Shown here piece after piece: positions 9,440 through 20,580 of a DNA stretch of 54,352 bases. The stretch is from Anaeromyxobacter terrae (GTDB lineage: Bacteria > Myxococcota > Myxococcia > Myxococcales > Anaeromyxobacteraceae). Every line of letters begins with the position of its first letter. Position 1 is the first letter of the stretch. The notes under the pieces were generated by a model. That model worked only from the letters and a program-made list of their open reading frames with translations, had not been told where the DNA came from and made no database searches. The stretch lies in assembly GCF_022690685.1 (NCBI RefSeq), contig NZ_JALCYY010000035.1:1-54352 (forward strand). The letters are read 5' to 3'. The position numbers were made by a program, and so were the translations under genes.

Positions 9440-9443
<4 letters not shown>
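8103..9443 (-). CDS. actC: Alternative Complex III subunit ActC (NrfD family)
   Basis: Polytopic membrane protein of 446 residues, NrfD/PsrC family, with about ten helices. It holds the quinol-oxidation site of Alternative Complex III beside the iron-sulphur domain of ActB. Family-like stretches include WGNLITDFVFWVGIAHSGT near the first helices and MWLERFNIVVTSL near the end. The GTG start at 9443 shares four bases with the actB stop (GTGA overlap), which fixes the start. The C-terminus after the last helix is a short charged, cytoplasmic tail rich in Glu and Ala. Confidence 0.93.
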
Positions 9444-12340
<2,897 letters not shown>

Positions 12341-12346
12341 GGCTCC

Positions 12347-12892
12347 TCACTTGTGGCAGGTGACGCACTCGGTGAGCCGGGCGCGTCCCTCGGGCTTCTC
12401 CCGCTGCTTCTCGTGGTGGCACCCGAGGCACCAGCCCATGGTGAGCGGCGTCACCTGGCTCAGGACGTCCATCTTCTCCACCTCGCCATGGCACTCCTGG
12501 CAGCGCACGCCGGCGAGGACGTGCCGCTCGTGGGTGAAGTGGACGTGGTCGGGGACGCGGTACACGCGGATCCACTCGATGGCGGTGCCGTTCGCCAGGA
12601 TCTCGACGAGGGGCTTCAGCTCCGCGGTGACCTGCGGGTGCTCGGGGTCCTCCTTCACGAACTTGTGGCATCCCTGGCAGCGCGCCATCGACGGGATGCC
12701 GGCGACGGGGGCGCGCTCCGCGTAGACGTGGCACGAGGTGCAGCCGATCCCGAGCTCGCCGGCGTGGATCCGGTGGCTGAAGGCGATCGGCTGTCGCGGG
12801 CCGGACGCGGCCGCGGCACACAGGAGCGCGAGCGCGCCCCCGGCTGCGGCGAGCGCGCCGGAATGCGGGGACCGCACGCGCCTCACGCTCAC
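12347..12892 (-). CDS. actA: Alternative Complex III subunit ActA (pentaheme cytochrome c)
   Basis: Protein of 181 residues with an N-terminal hydrophobic signal/anchor (about 11-30) and exactly five CxxCH haem motifs starting at Cys51, 72, 131, 155 and 176. Five haems is the canonical count for ActA. Numerous free histidines (HRIH, HVHFTHERH) supply bis-His ligation. ActA is the multihaem electron relay of the complex in the periplasm. The gene starts four bases after the cupredoxin gene and ends six bases before actB, so it belongs to the same operon as the preceding copper protein and outer-membrane barrel. Confidence 0.95.
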   Translation of the reverse strand: MSVRRVRSPHSGALAAAGGALALLCAAAASGPRQPIAFSHRIHAGELGIGCTSCHVYAERAPVAGIPSMARCQGCHKFVKEDPEHPQVTAELKPLVEILANGTAIEWIRVYRVPDHVHFTHERHVLAGVRCQECHGEVEKMDVLSQVTPLTMGWCLGCHHEKQREKPEGRARLTECVTCHK

Positions 12893-12896
12893 CTCC

Positions 12897-13487
12897 TCAT
12901 CGCTTGAGCGAGAAGCTCTCCGTCACCGTCTTCCCGGCGGCGACCGTCACGCTCTTCTCCGGCGCCTTCAGATGCGAGTTCCACACCTCGAGCTTGTACG
13001 TGCCGGGGGGCACGTCCTTGATCGTGAAGCTCCCCTTGGCGTCGACCGCGGCGGCGTACGGGTTCTGGTTCACGAAGACGTACCCGAGCATCTCCGGGTG
13101 AATGCTGCAGAGCTGCGAGTACGCGCCCTCCTTCGTGAACGTGTGCGTCCGCAGCTCGTTCTGCTTGAACGTGCCGAGGTTGTACGGATCCACGTCCGGC
13201 GAGTAGACGTTGTGCGCCACGTTGTCGTGGTTCAGGAACTTCACCGTGTCGCCCTTCGTGATCACGAGGACGTGGGGGATGAACGCGAGGCCCTTCTGGT
13301 CCATCGCCTCGCTCTTCGGCGCGAATGTCCCGGGTGCCTGCTTCACGTACACGACGGTCTCGGCGAGGTACTTCGGCGGCGTGGCCTCGACCTTGCCGGT
13401 GATGGTGCCGTTCTGCGCGAGCGCGGGGATGGCCGCGGCGGCGCAGAGCGCGACGGCGATGCTTCGAACGATGCCACGGTGGGTCAT
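12897..13487 (-). CDS. Periplasmic cupredoxin-like protein with carboxypeptidase-regulatory-like tail
   Basis: Secreted protein of 196 residues, signal peptide about 1-24 (ending ALAQ). The middle is a plastocyanin-like fold with plausible type 1 copper ligands His92, Cys127, His130 and Met133; the CSIHPEM spacing is the usual C-x2-H-x2-M loop. Residues about 150-196 form a short beta-sandwich like carboxypeptidase regulatory repeats (VPPGTYKLEVW). It could act as a soluble electron carrier for Alternative Complex III or as a copper/electron link to the outer-membrane barrel encoded just upstream. AAGGAGG precedes the ATG. Function is inferred from fold and position. Confidence 0.8.
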   Translation of the reverse strand: MTHRGIVRSIAVALCAAAAIPALAQNGTITGKVEATPPKYLAETVVYVKQAPGTFAPKSEAMDQKGLAFIPHVLVITKGDTVKFLNHDNVAHNVYSPDVDPYNLGTFKQNELRTHTFTKEGAYSQLCSIHPEMLGYVFVNQNPYAAAVDAKGSFTIKDVPPGTYKLEVWNSHLKAPEKSVTVAAGKTVTESFSLKR

Positions 13488-13528
13488 GGACGCCTCCTTG
13501 CGCGGTGACCTTCGCGTCGCCATGCGGC

Positions 13529-14956
13529 TCACATGGCCCACGCGATGAACAGCGCGATCGACTCGAACTCGCTCATGCGGCTCGTCGCCGTGGACGTGTC
13601 ACGCGGCGCCACCACGAAGCCGCCCCAGTCGGCGTTCCCGCCGCTCCACGGGAGCAGCCCCCCGGTCGCGTCGCCCGGGAAGCCGTCCGTCGTCTCGATG
13701 TTCGCGACGAGGATCGCCTTCACGTTCGCCCGGAGCAGGAAGGCGATGCCCGGCATCACGTGGAGATCGGCGACGTCCGCGCCGTCCGACGGGCGGAGCC
13801 CGATCCGCTCCACGCGGACCGCCGGCACCATCCACGGGTAGAGCACGTAGCTCAGCTCCGCCCACTCGACGTCCGTGTGCACCGAGGCGAGTCCCGCGGT
13901 CCCGCGGTCGTGCTTCTGGTCGTAGCCGCCGAGGTCGAGCTCGAGCGAGGCGAGCTGGGCGCGGACGGCGCCACCGACGGTGAAGGAGCTGTCGCCGGTA
14001 GCGGTGTCCGTTGCGCCCGGCGTCGGGAAGTACTCGCGCGAGTGGTAGACGAAGGCGTCCACCGTCACCGCGTCCTCGGCCCACGGCTTCATGGCGTCCT
14101 TCGGGCCCTGGGCGCCCTCGCCGTCGAGCCGCAGCCCGCCGAGCTTGTAGCCGGCGTGCGCGTACCAGTTCTCGCTGTTGAACCGAGTTCCGAAGGTGTT
14201 CTTCCCGGTGCTCACACCCGCCGAGTAGTCGGCCTGGCCGGCGACGACGCCGGTCACCTCGAGGCCGTTGTAGTCGTCGACGAGGGTGAAGGGGTCGGTC
14301 GAGAGCCCGTAGATCGCGGTGACCGGCACGGTCGTGACGCGGGCGTCGCCCAGGTAGGACGAGTGCGGGCCGAAGCTCGTGAGCGTGGGGAAGCCCCTCC
14401 CCACGACCAGGTTCACGAGGTGCTTCGGGCCGACGAGGTCGTTCAGGAGCACCTGGGCGTGCTCCACGTCCGCGCCGCTCGACGACAGCGTCAGCTCTCC
14501 CCACAGGGTGACCGTGTCGTCGAGCGCGGCGCCTGCCCACAGGTGCCCCTCTGCCACGAGATCGTCGAGGACGAACTGCGCGTCGTTGTTCGCCCGCGGG
14601 ACGCTCGCGCCCTTGTCCGGGTAGTAGAGCGCCTGACCGTTCACGCCGATCGCGAGCGGGACGGACGCGGGGATCCACGAAGGCCACACCGACTTCGGGA
14701 AGGTCTTCTTGTTCGCCTCCTGACCCATCACGAGGGTCCCCTGCTTCACGTAGTCGCTGTCGACGCCGGGGAAGCGATAGCCATTCCGCCGGAACGCCTC
14801 GCCGAAGGGCGTGAGGCGCGGGTAGACCGAGTGGCAGGTGAGGCAGCTCGTCTCGTACTTGCGCGCGAAGGCCGGGATGCCGGCGGCACGCGACGGGGCG
14901 GAGGCGATGGCTGCGAGGAAGGAGAGCTGCAGCGCGAAGCAGACCCGGAGCTTCAT
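13529..14956 (-). CDS. Outer-membrane beta-barrel with N-terminal monoheme motif
   Basis: Protein of 475 residues with a signal peptide (about 1-25). One haem motif, CLTCH at 38-42, lies inside a FARKYETSCLTCHSVYPRL-type segment with a following FGEAFRRNGYRFPG. The rest is porin-like: alternating hydrophobic and polar strands, many Gly/Asp turns, and a C-terminal aromatic-rich strand (SIALFIAWAM). This motif-plus-barrel architecture is known as an uncharacterised family in iron- and sulphur-metabolising bacteria. It is the first gene of the operon leading into the cupredoxin and act genes. An electron-conduit or substrate-channel role at the outer membrane is inference; a single haem cannot by itself span the membrane. 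Confidence 0.75.
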   Translation of the reverse strand: MKLRVCFALQLSFLAAIASAPSRAAGIPAFARKYETSCLTCHSVYPRLTPFGEAFRRNGYRFPGVDSDYVKQGTLVMGQEANKKTFPKSVWPSWIPASVPLAIGVNGQALYYPDKGASVPRANNDAQFVLDDLVAEGHLWAGAALDDTVTLWGELTLSSSGADVEHAQVLLNDLVGPKHLVNLVVGRGFPTLTSFGPHSSYLGDARVTTVPVTAIYGLSTDPFTLVDDYNGLEVTGVVAGQADYSAGVSTGKNTFGTRFNSENWYAHAGYKLGGLRLDGEGAQGPKDAMKPWAEDAVTVDAFVYHSREYFPTPGATDTATGDSSFTVGGAVRAQLASLELDLGGYDQKHDRGTAGLASVHTDVEWAELSYVLYPWMVPAVRVERIGLRPSDGADVADLHVMPGIAFLLRANVKAILVANIETTDGFPGDATGGLLPWSGGNADWGGFVVAPRDTSTATSRMSEFESIALFIAWAM

Positions 14957-15520
14957 GGCGCCCTCTCGTCGGACGCGCCGCACGCTCGAGCTCACCGCCG
15001 AGCGGTGCGACGTCGGAGCCGCGGGATCGAGGCAGACGACGACGGGTGCACCGTATGTGAATGGCGCGCCCGCGAGACGACCTCGTGAGGGGGCGCCCCC
15101 GTTGAACGCCGCCCTGGGTGCCGGGCGCCACCACGCCCGAGGCCTTCCGAGGGACGGGTTCCCTCCGGCGGGGCGCGCGAAGCGGCGCGGGTCACGGCGG
15201 ATCCCTGGCGCACCGAGAAGCGCGCGAGCGATGCGAGGGCCTGGTCGGGGACCCACGCCCGCGCGAGCTCGTTGCGGGTCGCTCCCATGCCTCGGCAACG
15301 AGTGGGAGGGGGATCCCGCGCACGGCACCCGAGGCACGACCGGCGTGCTTCCCGCGTGGTCGCCACGAGGGCGGCCTGCCGTCCGCGGCGACCGCCTGTG
15401 GTCGAGTCTTGTCACGCGTCCGGGCGATCGCGTTCGCCGGCGTCGGCCTCAGATTCCTGCGACCGGGGAGACCGCGGCACGAGCGTCGAGCCCTCGAGTC
15501 CCCCGGAGAAGGAGGATGAG
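14957..15520. other. Divergent intergenic region upstream of the act operon
   Basis: About 564 bases lie between the barrel gene and the small secreted protein at 15521. It should hold promoters for both. No clear sigma-70 or sigma-54 promoter, FNR-type site, repeat or RNA gene was seen. Short in-frame stretches on both strands here lack ribosome sites and domains. Confidence 0.4.
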
Positions 15521-15889
15521 ATGAGGCGAAGGAGATGGCTCACGGTGCCGGGCCTCGGGATGGCGGGACTGCTCGTGGCGCTTCCGGCGTATGCGAACGG
15601 GGCGAACGCGCCCGCGCGCGCGGGAGCCGTGAAGAAGCTCGACCGCGCCCGCGGCGAGATCAAGCTCGCGGGTTCGGGCGGAACGCTCAAGGTGACCGAG
15701 GACACGCAGATCCTGAAGGACGGTCAGCGCGGGACGTTCTCGGACGTGCGGGAGGGCGACGAGGTCCGGGCGAGCTACTCGGGGTCGGGCGACACGGAGG
15801 CGGTGAAGAAGCTCGAGGTCACGACCGGCCCTGACGCCCCGCTGCCGGGTTCAGTCACGGACCAGGCCTGGTATCTCCAGGGAGGATGA
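15521..15889 (+). CDS. Small secreted DUF5666-like protein
   Basis: Protein of 122 residues with a signal peptide (about 1-26, ending AYANG). The mature part is a single small beta-barrel-like domain: repeated short strands, a VKKLDRARGEIKLAG opening, a TEDTQILKDGQ strand and a FSDVREGDEVRASY segment. This looks like the OB-like DUF5666 group, of unknown function. The same DxREGDExRA signature occurs in the lipoprotein at 26837-27217, so the window holds two relatives. GGAGGATGAG precedes the ATG. Confidence 0.65.
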   Translation: MRRRRWLTVPGLGMAGLLVALPAYANGANAPARAGAVKKLDRARGEIKLAGSGGTLKVTEDTQILKDGQRGTFSDVREGDEVRASYSGSGDTEAVKKLEVTTGPDAPLPGSVTDQAWYLQGG

Positions 15890-16103
15890 GCCGGGGAGGA
15901 CGGCGCGGACGATGCGCGACTCACGCGCTCTGCGGCCCGCCCTGCCGCTCCGCGCCGTCCACGGGGCTGCCCTCCTGCCGGAAACGCTCCGCCGGGGCAA
16001 CGCGCGCTTCGATTCAAACCCTCCGCTCCTCGCGTCGGCGTTATGGGAGTCCGGGCAACGTCGCGCGCGAGGGACGCGCGCGAGCGCCAGGAGGAGTGCG
16101 TTC

Positions 16104-16463
16104 ATGATTTCAGAGGAGATCCGCGCAGCGCTGACGCAGGAGAGCTCGGCCGCCTTCGTGACGCAGGGGCCGAAGGGGCCGCACCTCGTCGCGACGTGGA
16201 ACAGCTACCTCCGTGTGCTCGACGACGACACCATCGCGTTCCCGGCTGGCGGATACCGGCGGACCGAGGAGAACGTCCGGAGCGGCAGCGAGGTGCAGAT
16301 GATCGTCGGGGCCAAGAATCCGAAGGGGGTCGGCTTCCGCCTCTCCGGCCGCGCGGAGTTTCAGGTGGGCACGCCTGTCCACGAGCTGCTGAAGCGGGAC
16401 TTCCCGTGGTGCCGCGCCGCCGTGCTGCTGCGCGTCACGCAGGCGGAGAAGGTGCTCGGCTAG
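16104..16463 (+). CDS. Pyridoxamine 5'-phosphate oxidase-fold flavoprotein
   Basis: Protein of 119 residues with the split-barrel PNPOx-like fold: an AAFVTQGPKGPHLVATW opening pair of strands, an IAFPAGGYRRTEENVR segment that normally contacts FMN phosphate, and a GFRLSGRAEF strand. Such short members bind FMN or F420 and reduce or sense small molecules; the substrate is not predictable. The ATG at 16104 has AGGAGG about ten bases upstream. It stands alone between a small secreted protein and the repeat-rich gap. Confidence 0.8.
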   Translation: MISEEIRAALTQESSAAFVTQGPKGPHLVATWNSYLRVLDDDTIAFPAGGYRRTEENVRSGSEVQMIVGAKNPKGVGFRLSGRAEFQVGTPVHELLKRDFPWCRAAVLLRVTQAEKVLG

Positions 16464-16966
16464 CGCCTCCGGCCCTCGCCTCCAGCACACCTGGCGGTCG
16501 GGGTCGGGGTCGAGGGCGAGGGTGGGGTCGCTCGGGGCCGCATCGCCGCGGTCGAGGTCACCTTGGCGCGCCGCCGGGACGGGACCTCACGTCCTCGGCG
16601 GGCCACGATGGACGGGGACAAGGTACGGGGGGCGGTGCCGTCCGCCAGACGCCGCCGGCAACGCGGGGCTGCGGGCGGGGGCTGCACGTGGGCGACGTCG
16701 CCTAGGCCGACCGCGTTGCATTGCGGTCCGTGGGTCGGGGCGGTGCCTACCGCGTCCAGTGGCCCGCCTGCGGGCGCGAGGTCCCGCCACGTGGGGCGGC
16801 GCGCTGCGGGCGGGGTGGTGATGGGCTCGGGCTCGGGCTCGGGCCTCGGGCCTCGGTCGAGGTCGGGGTCGAGGTCGAGTGGGGCCCGGGGTCGCGGTGG
16901 CCCGCGTCCCAGGGGGCGCTCACGGCGTGATGGGGAGCCCGGCGAGCCGCCGGGCTCCGGCCCGCG
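16464..16966. other. Repeat-bearing intergenic region
   Basis: This 503-base gap between convergent genes holds no convincing gene. It contains a short GTCGGGGTC stretch near 16498-16515 and the second copy of the 102-bp repeat (16717-16818). After that come a few GGGCTC units (about 16823-16845) and four GGTCGR units (16855-16879). The structure parallels the start of the window, with a much shorter hexamer tract. Confidence 0.7.
16717..16818. repeat. 102-bp dispersed repeat, copy 2
   Basis: Identical over 102 bases to positions 1-102, same orientation, 16.7 kb away. It diverges abruptly after 16818. Base 16716 (t) is the first flanking base on the left, but the other copy is cut by the window edge, so the true left end may lie further out. 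It is followed within 40 bases by four GGTCGG/GGTCGA units, against about 24 at the first copy. Confidence 0.85.
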
Positions 16967-17368
16967 CTACGCCATCGCCGCCATCGTGCTGCATGCCTCG
17001 GCGCACGAGCGGCACGCGTCGGCGCAAGCCTTCATCTGCGCGTCGCCCGCGAACTCCTCGCAGGACTCCTCGCACGCCTTGCAGATCTCGGCGCACGTCG
17101 CGCACTGGTGGAGGTGGAACACGGACTCGCGCGACAGGAGCGCGGCGCTCATGCGGCAGCTCTCCGCGCAGTCCATGAGGAGCTTCACGTGATCGGCCGC
17201 CGCGTGCTTGCCGCCCTTCTTCAGGCAGTGCGCGAGCGTCTGCTCGCACACGCTGAAGCACGACAGGCACTCCTGGATGCACCGCCGCATCTGCTCGTCC
17301 ATGTGGCTGAAGTGCGGCGTGGCCTGGAAGGTCGCCTGGAAGCCCTGCTGCCCGCTGACGGTGGCCAT
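16967..17368 (-). CDS. Cysteine-rich four-helix-bundle copper-storage protein (Csp/DUF326)
   Basis: Protein of 133 residues with 16 cysteines spaced along predicted helices, for example CIQECLSCFSVC near the start and CADACRSCAEAC near the end. This is the DUF326/Csp pattern, in which four helices line their core with Cys thiolates that hold many Cu(I) ions. No signal peptide is obvious, which would make it a cytosolic Csp3-like form. The next gene on the same strand, upstream, is Cu/Zn superoxide dismutase, supporting a copper-handling role. Stored copper might supply the cupredoxin or the dismutase; that link is inference. Confidence 0.85.
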   Translation of the reverse strand: MATVSGQQGFQATFQATPHFSHMDEQMRRCIQECLSCFSVCEQTLAHCLKKGGKHAAADHVKLLMDCAESCRMSAALLSRESVFHLHQCATCAEICKACEESCEEFAGDAQMKACADACRSCAEACSTMAAMA

Positions 17369-17465
17369 GTCTCCCTCCCCTGGATTGAGCGCTTCGGAGG
17401 GAACATTGGGGGTGCCGCCCCGTGGAACAAGCCGGGCGGAGCGCGAGCTGCCAGGCGTCGGCCTC

Positions 17466-17981
17466 CTATTGCTTCTCGATGACGCCGCAGGCGATGCGCG
17501 CGCCAGAGTTGCCCGCCGGATCCGTCTTCTCGTCGTCGGGGTCGGCGTGGACGACCAGGGCCGTGCCGTCCGGCCCGAACAGCGAGCCCTCGCCCGCGCC
17601 CAGGGTCGCGCCCTTCGCGGTGAAGGTCGCCTTCGCCTTGCCGTCCTTCCCCACCGACAGGTTCGGCAGGTCGCCCGCGTGCACGCCCTCGGGGTTGTGG
17701 ACGCCGTGCTTCTTGCCGAACGGGTTGAAGTGGCCGCCGGCCGACTTGAAGTCGGGCGGCTCGCACTTCGCCGCTCCGTGAATGTGGATGCCGTGCTTCC
17801 CCGGCGGGAGGCCGGCCACCGCCACCTCGACCTTCACGCCCCCCGCGGCGGGCGTGAACGTGGCCGTGCCAACCTCCTTGCCGTCGGCGCTCTTCAGGAC
17901 TGCCTTCGCGGACGGATCCGCGGCAGTGACGAGGAGTGGAACGGCCAGGGCCAGGGACAGGGAGAGGAAGCGAGTGGTCAT
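17466..17981 (-). CDS. sodC: Cu/Zn superoxide dismutase, periplasmic
   Basis: Secreted Cu/Zn superoxide dismutase of 171 residues, signal peptide about 1-20. All metal ligands are in place: copper His66, His68, His84 and His145; zinc His84 (bridging), His92, His101 and Asp104. The conserved disulphide pair is Cys73 and Cys165. It converts superoxide to peroxide and oxygen in the periplasm, complementing the cytoplasmic rubrerythrin. It precedes the copper-storage gene by 97 bases on the same strand, so co-transcription is possible. It is divergent from the acyl-CoA dehydrogenase operon. Confidence 0.95.
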   Translation of the reverse strand: MTTRFLSLSLALAVPLLVTAADPSAKAVLKSADGKEVGTATFTPAAGGVKVEVAVAGLPPGKHGIHIHGAAKCEPPDFKSAGGHFNPFGKKHGVHNPEGVHAGDLPNLSVGKDGKAKATFTAKGATLGAGEGSLFGPDGTALVVHADPDDEKTDPAGNSGARIACGVIEKQ

Positions 17982-18184
17982 GCGGGGACAGCTACGGTCG
18001 CCGAGCTGCCCCGGCTCGGACCGGAAGGGGCGCCCATTTGCGGGCAGTGCACGCGTCAGCTCTGCGGTCCGATGCTCACGCGGGAACGCTGCCATGCATG
18101 ACGAGGCGTGGCGGGCAGTCGCGAGCGCGGCGTAGCGTCGCGGGCGCGGCGGACTGTCGCGGCGTCCGATGATCGCGAACAATT

Positions 18185-18196
18185 GATTGAGCAATC
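18185..18196. promoter_or_regulatory. GATTG-AG-CAATC inverted repeat in divergent promoter region
   Basis: A short AT-rich inverted repeat, GATTG at 18185-18189 and CAATC at 18192-18196, sits in the 351-base gap between sodC and the acyl-CoA dehydrogenase gene, 137 bases before the latter. It lies just upstream of the candidate promoter at 18221. It could be an operator for a TetR-type fatty-acid regulator, but no such gene is in the window. Confidence 0.3.
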
Positions 18197-18220
18197 GCGC
18201 CCGTCTTCAGGCCACACGCA

Positions 18221-18249
18221 TTGCAAATCGGGCCCGTTCCTCTGCTACT
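18221..18249 (+). promoter_or_regulatory. Candidate sigma-70-like promoter for the acyl-CoA dehydrogenase operon
   Basis: TTGCAA (18221-18226) and GCTACT (18244-18249) are separated by 17 bases, about 85 bases before the ATG at 18333. The -35 box is close to consensus and the -10 box is weak. The local drop in GC content supports a promoter here, but the assignment is by eye only. Confidence 0.3.
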
Positions 18250-18332
18250 GTCCGCCGCACGCCGCTCGGACATCGGCCTCCCGATCCCCTCACAGTGCGC
18301 TCGCACGCGCACCCGCCCGCGAGGAACATCCC

Positions 18333-20558
18333 ATGGCGACGCCCGCCCTGAAGGCTCATCCCGACACCCTCCGCACCCTGCCGGGAGACGACGTGCGGCA
18401 GCTCATGTGGCGGTTCGCGGAGCGGTACGACCTGCAGATGCTGGTCCAGTCCACGCGCGGAGTGGCGCGCGGCCCGGTCGCGCGGCTCGTGGCGGAAGGC
18501 GGGCGGAACGAGCACGAGTGGACCGCGCGGAAGAATGAGCTCCTCGCCCACTACGACGCGTCGGGCATCACCGCGGCGTTCATGGAGCCGGAGGAGGGCG
18601 GCTTCATCGCCGGCCCGAAGAACCTCGCCCTCGCGCTCGCCGCGTTCGAGCTCGCCTGGGTCGACGCGGGCGCCGCGACCGGCGCCCTCGCCGGCTTCCT
18701 GGGCCTCTCGCCGATCCACGAGCGCGGCACGCCGGAGCAGGCGCGCCACTACATGAGCCTCGCCGCGCCGGCGAGGCCGGGCGAGGACCGCCGGCCCTGG
18801 CGCGCCGCGTTCGCGCTCACCGAGCCCATCCCGTACGTCGGCGTCGACACCGGCATGCTCTCCGGCAAGGTGAGCGTGGCGGAGTGGAAGGACGGCGAGG
18901 AGCCCGTCCTCCGGGTCGAGAAGCGCGGGCGGTTCATCACGAACATGGGGTTCGCGAACTTCGTCACCGCCGCGGTGGACACCGCCGATCCGCGCATCAA
19001 GTCCTCCTGCCTCGTCATCCTCGAGGAGACGGATCCAGGGACCTTCGACCGCGGCACGCCCACGAAGAAGCTCGTCCACCAGCTCTCCTCCACGAGCGAT
19101 CCCATCTTCAGCCTGCGCGTCCCCGCGAGCCGCATCGTGGGCGGGTACACCGTGAAGGACGGCGTCATCGTCCCCAACTTCGACCACTCCGAGGTGATCG
19201 AGGCGGTGTTCCGGCGCACGCGCGTGACCGTCGGCGTCATGACCTCCGCGAAGCTGCTCAGCGCGATCGAGCCGGTCATCCGCTACCAGCGCGGGCGGTT
19301 CCGCGGCGCCGAGCAGGCCGCGCCCGGCTCGGTGCGCTACGAGCTCGGCATCCAGCAGCGCGAGGACGCGCTGCACCGGCTCGTCGAGGTCTGGGCGGCG
19401 GGGGAGGCGGGCGCGTCGCTCGGCTTCGCGACGGCGCGGCTCTTCGACGAGCTCGATCCGCTCGAGAAGAAGAAGGACGCCGCGCTCGCGGCGCAGGGCG
19501 TCTCCGGGATGAAGGCCACCCTCAAGTGGCTGAAGGCGCTCGAGCAGAAGGGGCTCGAGCTGCTGGAGCTCGAGGCGCACCCGCGCGGCGAGAAGCAGGA
19601 GGCGCGCATCGCCGAGCTCCGCGCCGACGAGCTCGTCCGGTTCGCGCTCCTCGACGCGCAGGCGAACGTCCTCTGCCCCGCGACGAAGCTCTGGAACACG
19701 GGGGTCGGCGCGAGCGTGATGCGCGAGGCGGTCTCGCTCATGGGCGGCTACGGCATCACCGAGGACTGCCCCGGCTTCCTCGGGCAGAAGTGGATGGACG
19801 CCCAGCTCGAGGCCACGTACGAGGGGCCCGAGGCCGTCCAGCGCCGCCAGCTCTCGGTGACGATGGCGAACCCGCTGTTCCTCGCGCAGATGAAGGCGTG
19901 GGTCCGCGAGCTGCGCCACGTCTCGGGCGCGCACGCGGGCACGGGGGCCTGCGCGCTCGCGTCGGCGATGGAGCTGTGGCTCTGGACGTACCGGCACCTC
20001 GAGCGATCGACCGACGCGGACGGCGCGAGGCTCGTCCAGTCGCCGCGGCAGGGCGTGACGTTCAAGCTCGCCGACGCGCTCGGCTGGCTCATGGCCGCGC
20101 GCAGCCAGATCCTCGACGCGGTCGTGCTCGCCGAGGACGGCGCGCCGGTGCTCGGCGAGGCGCACGCGGGCACGGCCCGCTTCTTCGCGGACCTCTGCCA
20201 CGTCCAGGCGGCGCGCGCCGCGGGCGAGGTGGGGCGCATCTGCGCCGAGCTCGTCCACGGCTACAACCGTCACCCGTCCTGGGACGCGGAGGGGCGTGCG
20301 GCGTGCTGGTCGGCGAGCGACGCCGAGGCGCTCGAGGGGATCATCCCCGGCCTCGCGGGCTGCTCCGCCGACGAGATCGCCGAGGGCGGGCTCCCGGACA
20401 AGGAAGGTCCCTGCGCGTCCTGCCAGGGCATCAGCGACTTCCGGACGCTGCGCGTGAAGATCGACGGCTGCCTGACGGGCGCGATGCTCGCGAAGGACCG
20501 CGCGGCGGAGGCGCTCTCGAAGGTGATGATCCCCGAGGCGCTCGACTACCCGCAGTAG
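18333..20558 (+). CDS. Acyl-CoA dehydrogenase, long form with Cys-containing C-terminal extension
   Basis: FAD-dependent acyl-CoA dehydrogenase of 741 residues, far longer than the usual 380-600. The family core is visible, with the flavin/helical region ending in LMGGYGITEDCPGFLG and then ATYEGPEAVQRR. Glu497 in that YEGP corresponds to the catalytic base of the family's YEGT motif. Beyond it lie about 240 residues, and the last 70 carry Cys at a GC, a CASC pair and a DGC, a possible metal or disulphide site. It is the first gene of an operon with an ETF-quinone oxidoreductase-like protein and EtfB/EtfA, so electrons from acyl-CoA oxidation likely go to quinone. Substrate unknown. The ATG at 18333 follows GAGGAA. 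Confidence 0.85.
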   Translation: MATPALKAHPDTLRTLPGDDVRQLMWRFAERYDLQMLVQSTRGVARGPVARLVAEGGRNEHEWTARKNELLAHYDASGITAAFMEPEEGGFIAGPKNLALALAAFELAWVDAGAATGALAGFLGLSPIHERGTPEQARHYMSLAAPARPGEDRRPWRAAFALTEPIPYVGVDTGMLSGKVSVAEWKDGEEPVLRVEKRGRFITNMGFANFVTAAVDTADPRIKSSCLVILEETDPGTFDRGTPTKKLVHQLSSTSDPIFSLRVPASRIVGGYTVKDGVIVPNFDHSEVIEAVFRRTRVTVGVMTSAKLLSAIEPVIRYQRGRFRGAEQAAPGSVRYELGIQQREDALHRLVEVWAAGEAGASLGFATARLFDELDPLEKKKDAALAAQGVSGMKATLKWLKALEQKGLELLELEAHPRGEKQEARIAELRADELVRFALLDAQANVLCPATKLWNTGVGASVMREAVSLMGGYGITEDCPGFLGQKWMDAQLEATYEGPEAVQRRQLSVTMANPLFLAQMKAWVRELRHVSGAHAGTGACALASAMELWLWTYRHLERSTDADGARLVQSPRQGVTFKLADALGWLMAARSQILDAVVLAEDGAPVLGEAHAGTARFFADLCHVQAARAAGEVGRICAELVHGYNRHPSWDAEGRAACWSASDAEALEGIIPGLAGCSADEIAEGGLPDKEGPCASCQGISDFRTLRVKIDGCLTGAMLAKDRAAEALSKVMIPEALDYPQ

Positions 20559-20580
20559 CTTTCGCTCGCAGGAGACGCCC

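Noticed and set aside
18184-18197. Possible FNR box TTGATTGAGCAATC
   Set aside because: The right half does not match ATCAA in three positions; it is better described as a GATTG/CAATC inverted repeat.
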